Under the pieces are notes generated by a model that made no database searches, was not told where the DNA came from, and was given only the letters and a program-made list of their open reading frames with translations. The translations under genes and the position numbers were made by a program. 64,000 nucleotides of DNA from Isoetes taiwanensis (Eukaryota; Streptophyta; Lycopodiopsida; Isoetales; Isoetaceae), in the NCBI GenBank assembly GCA_021234155.1, contig JAJEKV010000002.1, forward strand, positions 10,047,031-10,111,030, read 5' to 3'. Positions 34,596 to 45,487 of the stretch are shown piece by piece; positions within the stretch are counted from its first letter, which is position 1; the number at the start of each line of letters is the position of its first letter.

Positions 34596-37500
34596 TCTTA
34601 TATTATAATGTTTTAGTGCAAGTAATGGACCACGCCCTAAAATAGACGGCCCAGATTTTGAGTAAATGTTTAACGGTCCAGATGCCTACGGGTTTCTTTT
34701 CTTCCTCATTCAGGGCTTAAGGTTTTTTTCACCTTCGAACTAGCAGCGGGCTTCCAGCAACGAGTTCTCTAGGACTCGGCTATGTATGGCTACCAGAGCT
34801 TGCGATTTAGGGAACTCTGTGAGCTCTGGAGCCTACGCCCAAGCCCCAGCACCTCAACATGGCTTTGGGCTTTTCTTAGACACCTCTTCCAAACTTTCCT
34901 TTCCAAAATTTATCTGCTGCTTAAAAACTTCTCCGAATCCCTCAACGTATTGAAGGATAATAATAGGTCGTGTGCATTAAGGCAGTGCAATGGAAGAAGG
35001 ATCCGGCAACGATGATGGCAGCGTGAAGCAGTTTGTCTCTCCATTTGTTTCTACCGACGCATGAGAATCGGAGTATAAGATGCCCGCATTTTTGTTGGTA
35101 GGTTTTATTGCCTTGACAAGCAGGGTTAACATAATTCTGCATGATACAGTGGAGCACAGGACTCACAGATCTGCATCATCTTAGGAGCACATTAAACAGC
35201 ATAGCCTTGGGCTGGTTCTCATTCTGGAATACCGCCAAATATCCTGTGCCGTGGAGTGCAGAAATAAGGAGAATGGAGCTTGAATGAGCAAAGGTCTGCA
35301 TGATCCAGCTTGATCTCTCAAATTTGTATTTGAGCCACAAGTCTTATAATGGGCTCTAGAGATTGCTCTAGAGATTGCGACAAAGCAAACATCAGTCTAT
35401 TACTGAAAGCAATATCTTATATAAACAAAATAGTATATATTTCCTGTAGCATTCCCCTTACTTTTGTTGTTGTAGAACCTATTGCTGCCGATTCTTTTGT
35501 TGGACAATCATTTGAGGCTGATGAAAAGCATTATAGATTGTTGTGAGGTTTATGAGTAACATAGTCCGTGAACAGTTGAGTAGAATGTTGCAAGCCATAT
35601 TGATTTATAAATTCTTGGATAGCTTCCTGGATTAAATTGCCATTAAGTGGCATTTTTATTCCATGAAAAACATCACAGAGACATAATACGGCAGCTCTCG
35701 ATATGTTGGTCCTCTCTTGCAATCTTACAAGGTATGCTTTCTCTTATTTACTTCTCTTTACAAACAGAAGAGTGAGAAGATTATAGTGAAGAGGGCAACG
35801 TGAATCTAACTCTATTATCATGGCAACCAAGTAAAATAAAAGCATAGATGAAAAGCTTTAGACCAATGTTTTTTTGCCAGCTCTTTCTTTGCTTCTACTT
35901 TCTTGCTTCATGCTTTTTCTTACAGGCAGAAAGTCTATCTGTAAGGAGCGCTATGACAAATTCGTGCTGTACAATTTCTTGAAGATATAATGGTTGAAGC
36001 ATTTCGCAGCCGGAAGCATTTGTGCATCAAACTTTTAAACTGCTCCACAATTCGAGAATGAAGGTAAGTACAGAAAGATTTGTTTCAATCCAAATTTTTA
36101 GTCTTCTATATCTCCTTTCTTTTCTTTAATGTCTGAGTCCTTGCATCATTGAATTTGCAATTTCGAAATATACCTGGTATGGGATGGGATGAAAACATAA
36201 ATTGTTTGCTATCTATGTGTGCAGGGATCCAGGATCGTCAGGCAAGTACTCCATGCACCAGCCATAGCAATTGAGTATGTTTTATTTGTTCGTACACTCT
36301 ATTATCTGTTTGTATTTGTCACACAGATCTGGATCATGGGCCTACATATTGTGCATATCAGATAAACAGTCCCTCTATAATTTATGCGACAATATTGTTT
36401 TCTTAATGCGTGTTGACAACAGACATACGTAGATACCTCATGCATCATTCTATCTGCTTACACATGGAAAGGTTCTCCAGCTTATATTTAACAATTTTTT
36501 TCAAAAACATATTCTAGAAAAACATGCTGTTCCAAATTAATTTCTGCAATAGAGGTTATTGGTCATGAGTTGGTAAGTTCTACTTTGTTAGGGCAGTTTC
36601 TTAGGATTCAGAGATCATGGAGCTTGGAAGCCATTCTTCCTATTTTTGCTTGCATCTAGCTAAGGTGATTTATCTTTGTGATTGTGGGATGTAGATGGCA
36701 TGCAGGAGGTGGAATTTGCAAGTGGAAGGAAGCCAGAAAGCTTGGAAATAAAGCTCTGTTGAAGCCAGAAAGCCAGAACATAGACTTTAGCCAATATCCA
36801 GCAAAGAGCATAACTCTAATAATAGAATCTTAAATAAAAGAATCAGACAATCCCCGAAATATAATTCCTAGAATAACTTCCTGACGGCTTTGCCTGATGA
36901 TATACCATTATAAATAGTTGCAAAACCTTTAAAGATTTACTACCTTCAAGAAAACAATGGATCAATCCTCATCTTGGATAGCATCCAAAGCAGAAAAACG
37001 AATACCAAGATCTTGAGATGCAGCTAGGGTTGCCTCTTGGATCTTATTAATTGTTGAATATTATTCCAATTAAGTCTGGATTTCCACTAAAGGCAGCTTT
37101 CAAAATGATGTGGTACCATAGTTTTCCAGGTAGTAACTTCAAATTGCCGGCAGTTTCTATTCTAAAGCTTTCCATTAGCGGCTGCTTTTTACTTATTTTT
37201 AGATGTTCTTCTCCCTATTGCCACTGAAATATTGCTTCTGTCGGGCAATATTGCTCATTAGAATGAAAATTCAATGGCAACAAAAAAAATAGTCCCAGTT
37301 ATACAGCTATTGCAACTAATGGAAAGAATGAACGACAGAATGTGACATGGGGATTTGCTATTGGCTTCTATTTTGAATGCATACTACCATAAAGAATGAA
37401 CGACAGAATGTGACATGGGGATTTGCTATTGGCTTCTATTTTGAATGCCAGTGTGTGACCGTTAGTGAAAATCTAGCTAATATGGAGTCAGTGTACAACA

Positions 37501-37722
37501 ATCGCCTTATAGCCTAGCAATGCACTTTTCCTATTATGTATAACTTCTAGGCTCAAAACCATAAATGCAAAAGCTTCTAATAGAGGAAAGAATTAGAAAG
37601 TAAGCTAAAGCATTGAAAGAAAGGATAATGCATCGAGTGGTGAGCAGCACCTCGGTATCACTGCTACTTTATCATTGACAGGTCCCCAACTTATGCCCAG
37701 CAATGCTGGGCACCGTTACTAG
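34596..37722 (+). mobile_element. 3.1-kb non-autonomous Helitron
   Basis: The 5' end TCTTATATTATAATGTTTTAG (34596) directly follows a CTAG. The 3' end has the hairpin TGCCCAGC-aat-GCTGGGCA (37694-37712) then accgttaCTAG (37722), followed by T. The interior (34.7-37.7 kb) has no Rep/helicase protein; short open frames at 34782-35015 and elsewhere show no known domain, so it cannot move by itself. A 58-bp exact tandem duplication lies at 37323-37449. The preceding base is G (not A), so the 5' border is less sure than the 3'. Confidence 0.7.
37323..37449 (+). repeat. Recent exact tandem duplication
   Basis: 'aaagaatgaacgacagaatg...tattttgaatgc' occurs twice, 68 bp apart, with no difference seen across the repeated 58 bp. 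Its identity implies a young event or an assembly duplication. Confidence 0.85.
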
Positions 37723-38379
37723 TATATGAGAAAAATGTGCATGATGGGACCAATGGTAAAGCTCTTCTTTGAAAAATGTTCAGCATAATATACATAGCCT
37801 TTTCAGCCCACAATTACTCCTTTTCTTTAATATAAGTATCCAATGATGTTAGTCGTGAACTGCACTCCAAGAAACTTGTATATTTGCATCACCTCTACTA
37901 ATTGCCCCTGGTACGAAAATAGGTGTGACCTGGTTTGTTGTGAGGAGGAAACTACAAAAACCTTGGTCTCTAGTGTTTTGGTAGAAGCTTCATAATGCAT
38001 CTAGATGTTATTGCATATTGTTATATATTAGTTGTTGTATGGACCAATAGAATAATATCATCAGCATATAGTAATTGTCTACTGATTGAGCAGTTAATCT
38101 CTATTAATATGATAATATCTAAGATGTATGAAGAAGCATTGGAGACTGGTGATAAAAGTGAATGGTTCGAATGATTTTTTGTTCACTTTTGACCTATGGT
38201 TACCATCATGTGGATATTAACCCTAATTGTGTTGGATCTATTTTGGTTTTGAGTGTGATGGTTTTTATTACATGTTCACATCATTGTCGTTCGACCTTTC
38301 ATCTGCTTGCTACGTCTTCACAAAGTTAACACGGCAACTGTATGACTTTTGCACTCAAAAAGCTGTCGTTGCATCCTTA
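37723..38379. other. Non-coding interval
   Basis: No feature recognised between the Helitron end and the DIRS-like frame. Confidence 0.4.
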
Positions 38380-39214
38380 CATTGATTTTCTATTTTCCTC
38401 TACAGTTGCCAAGTTCCACTAGGTATGAGGTACTTCAGGATTTTGAAGCAACTACCTTTGTTTTAGCTTTACACAAATGCCAATTGGAGATGTCTGTTTT
38501 TAGCTTCACCATCAATACATCAACTGGTTCCTTAGCCATTGCCCCAAGTAGATGCCAAAAATTTCTCAGCTTAAGTCTTGATCATATCGCAGCTCGAAGT
38601 TTAGCATCCTTCTAAGGCATGATCGAGTTCTTTCATTTAGTATTTGGATCATTTACTAGGCTCTTTTTCTTTCAATCTGGCAGCGCTCTATGGCTCTATT
38701 ATCTCTTGGTCTCAGATTTTACAGTTGTCTGCATGCGAGCACGCCGAGATGTATTTATGGTCATCACATTTTGACCTCCTAAATTCTGCTTATATTTGGG
38801 AACCACTTAGTCCAGTTAAATCCTTATGTTATGATGCGAGTGGGTCGGGTTGGGGAGTTGGGTCTTCTCCCTGTTCTGGATTCTCTGCCCCTTTATCTCA
38901 AGAGGAGCAAACCACTTCATCAACAACATGTGAACTTTGTGCCTTGCTTCATTTCCTAGAGAAACATGCACCTTCTTTTGCTAACTCCCAAGTCACAGCC
39001 TTTGGTGATTCTCTTAATGCATTCTTTATTTTATCCAAGGGTGGATATCGAGTGAGTCTTTTGCATGCCCTGTGTATTAAGATTTTCATCTTGTGCTCTA
39101 AGGATGGTATTAACTTTAAACCAGCTTGGATTCCTCGCAACCTTAACTAGTGGGCTGATTATCTCTCAAAAATTTCTGAATTTGATGATTACACTCTATC
39201 TATGATGGCTTTTT
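38380..39214 (+). pseudogene. DIRS-like reverse transcriptase/RNase H remnant
   Basis: The first part (to 38615) fits the end of the RT domain (FSFTINTSTGSLAIAPSRCQ). After a frameshift, 38644-39150 gives the RT-RNase H link and an RNase H fold with its acidic residues: CYDASGSGWG, SSTTCELCALL, FGDSLNAFFILSKGG. It ends WIPRNLN, one TAG stop, then WADYLSKISEFDDYTL. The ending (W-I-P-R ... A-D-x-L-S-K ... D-D) is the DIRS/Ngaro tyrosine-recombinase retroelement type and differs from Ty3, copia and caulimovirid RNase H. I see no tyrosine recombinase or terminal repeats nearby. Frameshift and stop make it a pseudogene. Confidence 0.7.
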
Positions 39215-39281
39215 AGAGGGTGACCTAGGGTCAATAGGTGTAAGCAGGACAAGAAAAGGATAGCTAGCAAAAGTTCGACCA

Positions 39282-39521
39282 ATGTCTAACGTCAGAGCAA
39301 CTAAAGAAGGCGCAAGAAGGTCGTGGAGGGCAATGAAAGAAGCATTTCAGGAAGCTGCCAAGGCAGGATCCTCATCCAGGTTGCCTTCATACAAACTTAA
39401 CAACAAGATGGTTGATGAAATACATGAAAAAATAGTCGAGATGTTGCCAATGAAGTTGTGTCCTATGATAGAAGCTATGCCCATTTCACTAGTTGACAGA
39501 CGGTTGGAGCAATCTAAATAA
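39282..39521 (+). other. Unrecognised 79-codon frame after DIRS remnant
   Basis: A Lys/Arg- and Met-rich open frame (MSNVRATKEGARRSWRAMKE) with no domain I know. Its position just behind the RNase H suggests it could be retroelement sequence, but nothing proves that. Confidence 0.2.
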
Positions 39522-39811
39522 GGACGACATCATAAACTTCATGAGGTATATCCAGGCAAAAAAGTCTTTTTTCTGTGGAGACCAAAACTAACTAGGTAAT
39601 GGGGGATTGGATTTTTCAAAGAACAAAGGTTGTGATAGAGAGCTTTGGGGCAAAGAGAATCTTCTGGGTAATGGAGATGATCTCCTATTTCACCCTGATC
39701 CTCTTCTTGCTGTTGTTTGGCCCCGAATCTCGAAGGCTAGCAAATAGTCACTTTTACATGGGGATAAAACTATCGAAATTTATGTAGCTAGCTCAAAAAA
39801 TTCGGCTCACT

Positions 39812-39897
39812 GAGGAAGAGGAAGAGGAAGAGGAAGAGGAAGAGGAAGAGGAAGAGGAAGAGGAAGAGGAAGAGGAAGAGGAAGAGGAAGAGGAAGA
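39812..39897. repeat. (GAGGAA)n microsatellite
   Basis: About fourteen uninterrupted hexamers, so likely length-variable. Confidence 0.95.
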
Positions 39898-41154
39898 TGG
39901 TTAAGGTCTTGTTGTGATCTTCTCCCGAAACAATCCTGCTTGGATTGCTTGGAATTTCTCCTCTATTGGAAATGCTTCATGCTAAAGAGGTGTCCGCTGT
40001 TTTCATAAACTTCCATATCTAACATGGTCCGCCCAGTGTACAATATAGAAATGTAGTCACAGCCTTGTCAATTGGTATGTCTCTGACATGGTCACATCCA
40101 TTGTAACAATGTACGAAGTTTATATGGGCATGGGAGCTGGACTGACTTCGAAAATGGCTAAGAGAGATCACAGAAGGGGGCTGAAATTTTGAAAAATATG
40201 AGTTGCTTAAATAGACTTGAAAATTCTTAGGGTTTTGGATTACCAGCTCTTATTTAGAGATTTTACTTTTGGTGGCTATATAGTACCAAGTTAGGTGATT
40301 TAACATAGTAGACAAGCTTGAAACAAGTCAAAAGATTCGGTTTAGTAATTTATTTGATAAAAATGGATATCTTGAAGTCTAAAAAGGGCAGACTCTAGTC
40401 AGGCACTCAAGTAGCCTAAACCAGATTCTCGTTTGATGAGTTGGCATGGTCTAAGCTAGAATTATTGAAATACTAAACAAAAATTGGATGTTGTAATATT
40501 GCCTAGATTTGTCATATGTTTAAGATCCAAGTAATACCAACCTGATTATCATCCATCTAACAAACCATTGTGACACCGTCCATTGTGGACACGCGCCTGT
40601 CCTTTGGCTGAAAAGCTTGTGTACATATGATAGTGCAGCTCTACACATATCATTTCCAAAATTTTGAGCCGTTATAAACCATTTAACGAATGGTCGATAT
40701 CATTTCAGTTGGACAAAGAGCATACATTGAGCAAAACAGACCTAGCCATAGTACTATTGCCTCTAGTTTTTCAAATAAATTGGACGGCCACAATACCAAG
40801 AGGTGCAGTATGCATCAAAAGCAGGAAATGTCTCCCCTATGCTACTATCTCTGAGTGATAGCCGTCCAAATCCATACTTGGCAGTTTGGTTCGGGAGCCC
40901 GATCATCACGAGCGGGGAGAACAGGATCAAGCTAATGAGACCCATTAGGGGACAATGCGATACCAATGTGCGGTCAAAAAGTGAGGTGGTAGCACACTAA
41001 AGTAGGGCATGACTATTTTCAATGAGGAGGAGGGTGCAAAACATGTGCTCATTCTTCCCTTTATTCAAGAGAATCCTATTGCTTTAGAATATGAAGGACC
41101 ATGTAATGGTTATGCCTTTTTTTATATTGATAAGATCACATCATGTTACAACCT
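39898..41154. other. Non-coding interval downstream of MYB-CC gene
   Basis: No gene recognised. This is 3' flanking sequence of the minus-strand gene ending at 41155; its 3' UTR must lie here but I could not fix a polyadenylation site. Confidence 0.4.
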
Positions 41155-44100
41155 TTACATCATCTTAGTCCAATGGAATGAGTTTAAGTCTAAACCTTTA
41201 TCTTTGCTATAACAACCATCTTCTTTAATGTTCAAATCTAGACCTTCTGAATTAGAACATTTGTTGCCCATCAACAAAGGGTAAGACCTTGGACTTACAT
41301 ATGATCTTGATATTCCACTCCCCACATGTATATCCCTGAACAGAAGAGAGCTCGTAGTTGGTGACTTAAAATCATTTGGAGATGATGTATTTCCGCCTAT
41401 AAAATTTGGAGGCATCGTCTCTTGTAAAAAATGTTGTTGATTGTTCTCTTGAGAGGCATGCCCTTCTTGTTCATCCCATCCATGTCTTTCATAGTCTTGA
41501 TGTAGTGTTTGTAACTTTATTTTTCTTTCATTCGTATCTTGCCAATCTATGTTATCCCGATGATGACGCTTGTGAGAAATGAGTTGATTACCTTCAATAG
41601 TTGTAATATCAGAAGCTATGTCAGATACATGGCAATTTGGTTGACCATTCATCTGGAATTGTTGGGAGGACATTGGAGGCGAACTTTGAGAAGAATATGT
41701 ATGATTTAAATAGTCTTTGACATCTTTTGTTGCCGAATCTGAAGTTTCTAATGCTTCTAGCTTTGCAGTTGCATTGCCTCCAGATGATAAGGTCTCTCTT
41801 GCTTTTTCTAATAGTGATTGCAAGTATTTCCCTTGTGCTTCAATACGTAATTGTAAGTGTTTTTGGACCTATATATTTCACATTCAAAGTCACAAATCAA
41901 GGTATCATCACAAAGTAAATATTCTACGTTGGAACGTAACTTCCATCCTGTGGTAAAAATGAACAATGGGCTTATTTCAATGTATCAATTAATTATGAGA
42001 ACTAATAGTGGTATAGTTAGTAAGTAGTTTATTAATACTAAACCCTGTGGAAGTTCAATAATTGACTTCTTAAATGCATCAACAATATTTGACTTGCGTG
42101 AAATGATGTATAAAGTGTCTCAAATGTAATTTTTGCATTTAAGCTACTAATAAGAATAGAATAGAGATCACTAACTATACATGTAAACTCCATACTCTAT
42201 AGTTAGAAATGTAGTATGGTTCTTAATTATCCTTCATGTAATTACAGATTTGCTCCATTTTAGCTAGGGTTTATCAATGAGATATATGAATTTAATGTTG
42301 ATTAACCACAATGCTAAATACATATTAATGATGACACAACATGAAATAGAATGGTTAGATCCTAAGAGTTTTTTGGTTTTAAATTCCATAAAATTGAATA
42401 TGAAACTATGAGGAGCAATAAAATTGGGTCGGATTCAATTGTAGAGTTTTGACCTTCATGAGCGAATTATTTAATGCGAATTGATGCTATATGAGGTCAC
42501 TTGGCTCTATCTTAATAGTTTGCATTGTGTAAATAACAAACAAGGTAATCCACCTTAAGTGCATTCCTTAGCATTTCAGCGACCTCCCTACCTCCCACGC
42601 CAACTTCTTAAAATGGAAAGAGCATTTTTGTTTAGATAGCGTTCCTTACCTTTTATAAACACCTTGGTTCAAAAAACTCCACGGAAATATTCTAAGCCTT
42701 TGGACATATTTTAGATTTGGCGGTTTAGAAAGTCTTCCTTGGTTATTCCAGCATAATGGAAGATCAAGTATTGTGGCTTGCTAGATAGCTTTTATCCAAC
42801 AGGAAACATGATGGTTCAGGCCAAAGAACTCCGAACCAAGATGCACATTATACTTGTATAAGTTCTACATGGAAATAATTCTTTGCTAAGTTTGTAATTC
42901 TATCAATCACTTGGTGTTCGGACCCTTATGGTTACATATGCTATATCTCCTTTCATGATTCTCACTTCTCCTCCCATTTCCAAGATTCTCATCTCAAATT
43001 TAGTAAATGTATTTCATGCTATTACAAGGGATAAAAGGCTTTGGTTTGCCTAGAAGGGGATAAAGTGTTCATCCACTGTGATACTCAATGGAAACTTATC
43101 AACTATCAAATTACATGCTACAAAAGTTAGTAAAGCATACCTCTAATTGCTCATGTAATTTTCTTTGTACTTCCATTTGCAGGCGAAGTGCTTCCGTAAT
43201 TTGCATATTACTAGTGAGTAAACATCCATGTGTTATTGTGCTTTTCTTATAAATGAACCAAAGGACATGATGCTTCTAATGCTTACTCTGTATTTTGGGG
43301 AAGCATATTTTGGGATGGGTTTGAACCTATTACTTGTTCCATCAAATTGCTAACTGTTACAAAATACAAAATGAGGAACGTGCTTTAAATATACTGCAAG
43401 CAAACATGCTTTAATGCTTACCATCTGTACCATTTTCAACTCCACCATCTTTGTGTAGTTGCTTTCCAAGCCGAAATTTCTAGTAATATCATCCATGATT
43501 AAAATCAAAAGAGGAGGAAAAAGGAAAAATAAAAATGATTAAAAATATATAAATATGGATGCTCACTTGCAAATGACTTTTCAAGTGGTATAAGGTCAAT
43601 CCCTTAATACCCATAACTCGCATGACTGACTTTGGTGTAGCTTCTGCATAAGAAACTCACTGTCATTTAAGAGTAGACCAATAAACTTTTTAATATTTGA
43701 AATTTCCAACGTTAACAATCACAACCAAAAGGGTTAAAAAAAAAAGCATACAATTATTGCTAGACTAAAGGGTATGGTTAGAATTTTTAGATTTCCTTCT
43801 GTAAAGTTGGAACTTTTTTTCTCGAGAACAAACATCGATCCCTATTTATTTTGCATGTAAAGACACATTCAATATAGTATGCATTATGCGGCAAATTATT
43901 GCATGTATAGTATAATTAGTAACGAATGACTGGATAGCACATCGAGAGGAGTGGACAAATGGATGATACAAGGATGGAACCCACAATCAGGGGACCACCA
44001 TGAAGAAAGGATGAGCTCGAAACATAGGACGGGTTTGGAGCCATTCAGGCTATGTAAATAAAAAATCATAGGATTTTTGAAACGGAAGGCAAAAAGGGGA

Positions 44101-44379
44101 AAGAGTTTATTTTGATGAAATCTAAGGAGTGGGAAAATGCAACAGAGACAAAATCCAAAGGCAAGGAAAAAAAAGGGAAAGGTTAGGTGACATACTATCT
44201 GCTCCACCAAGCTGAGAGACGGCTTCTACAAAACGCTCATGTAATTCGGGGGTCCACCTAAGCCGCGGTTTTGGCTCTGCAGTCGTGATCATTCTGGGTT
44301 CTCCTTGCTGAGCGTTTGAATACACTGGAATGTGGCCTTCATTTGAAGCTGCAGCTCCAAAATTTTTCACCTGGTACAT
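41155..44379 (-). CDS. PHR/APL-like MYB-CC (GARP) transcription factor
   Basis: Five coding exons, minus strand: 44196-44379, 43567-43643, 43422-43479, 43141-43210 and 41155-41868 (stop at 41155-41157). Exon 1 has KPRLRWTPELHERFVEAVSQ, the first GARP helix. Exon 2 gives KATPKSVMRVMGIKGLTLYH and LKSHLQ. Exon 3 gives KFRLGKQ. Exon 4 holds the MYB-CC coiled coil (LRLQMEVQRKLHEQLE), continued in exon 5 (VQKHLQLRIEAQGKYLQ). GARP and LHEQLE together define the PHR1/PHL/APL family: nuclear factors that bind P1BS (GNATATNC) in phosphate-starvation and vascular programmes. The tail ends with two LDLN motifs (GLDLNIKEDG, GLDLNSFHW), EAR-like. All introns fit GT-AG, but exons 3 and 4 together are one base out of phase. 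Which paralogue it is cannot be settled by eye. Confidence 0.9.
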
Positions 44380-45320
44380 CTTCCCTATTTATCTACACAA
44401 CAAACAAACAACCTGTCACTACCATAGTCCTTCCATCTTTCATACAACAGCATACTGTTAAGATCATTCCCAAACCCGTTCTTACCTAATGTTTCTTCCA
44501 AATTGCCTTGATCCCTGTAAGTCTTCCAAATCTTAAAATTTTTGTTGATTCTCTGATGTTGACTAAACTAGATATAATGTCGGCTGCAATCCGGCGATCT
44601 TTTCCTGCTTCCAAGACTTCTTGGACCTAAATCCTGCCCGAAATTCAATAAACCTTTTGTGTAAAGCTTCAGCAGGTCTTTTTTCTTCGGCTTGTAATAC
44701 AGAGGCGAACGAGATGCTCGCTTTAATCAGCGAACGAGGTGCTCGCTCAATCGGCTATATTGTCTGCGCAGCTGCAGTATTCATGTAAATATGCCTTTCC
44801 TAGATCATTTGAAGCTCCTCAAACTTCGTTATAAAATCAAAAGTTGCAATATGCGCTTCGATTGACATCTTCTTTCATGCTAAACATAATCAGCGCAGCA
44901 ATAACCCTGGAAAGCGCCATTTCTGAGATCTTTTGTCATAAAACAGCAAGCTCCAAGAATGATGAAACTGAAATACTGTCCCAATTTTTCGAGAATAGGA
45001 TGCAGGCTACTACGGCGAGGTCGAAGACAAGAAATTATACAAGAAGAGCATGTGTAAGGAGAAGAAAAAGCAAAAAGAATGCGAAATTCCTGTTAAAAGG
45101 TGCAGATTCGGAAGAAAAACGAGGATCGAAGAGAGAAAAAATAATTTGAGGGAAGAAGAGGAGGAAAGGATGAGGAAATCTGAGGCCGGAATGGCTATGG
45201 CGAAGGAGAGGGCGAAGATCGGCGATGGAATGGAGCCTTTGGGGCGCGAAGACGGGCGTCTTGGAAGCTGGAGAAAGGGCGGGCGAACAACGAAGCAGAA
45301 ATGGTAAAATGATGCAACGG
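44380..45320 (-). promoter_or_regulatory. Presumed 5' UTR with intron, and upstream leader
   Basis: Minus-strand TTGTGTAG (44393-44400) just before the ATG is a good splice acceptor, so a 5' UTR intron is likely. The GC-richer, CT-rich (minus) block 45160-45310 would be the first, non-coding exon. No donor or TATA box could be fixed. A 20-bp direct repeat (gcgaacgag.tgctcgct) lies at 44703-44750. Confidence 0.4.
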
Positions 45321-45479
45321 TAAAAATTTTGCTGCTACCAAGGGTGATATGTTTTTACGGCGCTGCCACGACGGCGCGCACGTACGCCCTTGCCCCACCG
45401 AAAAAGACATCCCCGGGCCCATTTTCCAGCCGCGATCTTACCCACTCTCCGCGTATCTCCACCGTTGGATCCTCCCACC

Positions 45480-45487
45480 GAATATTC
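45480..45487. promoter_or_regulatory. P1BS-type site GAATATTC
   Basis: Palindromic match to GNATATNC, the PHR-family binding site, about 1.1 kb upstream of the MYB-CC start codon in probable promoter DNA. The 8-mer also occurs at 54315 and 56258, so chance is a real possibility. Confidence 0.35.

Noticed and set aside
38380-39214. Caulimovirid or Ty3 RNase H
   Set aside because: The WIPR...ADxLSK...DD ending and GWG motif fit DIRS-type elements better; no movement protein, coat protein or Ty3 integrase adjoins.
43896-44210. 104-codon frame overlapping MYB-CC exon 1
   Set aside because: Lies mostly in intron 1; a shadow reading of the real gene.
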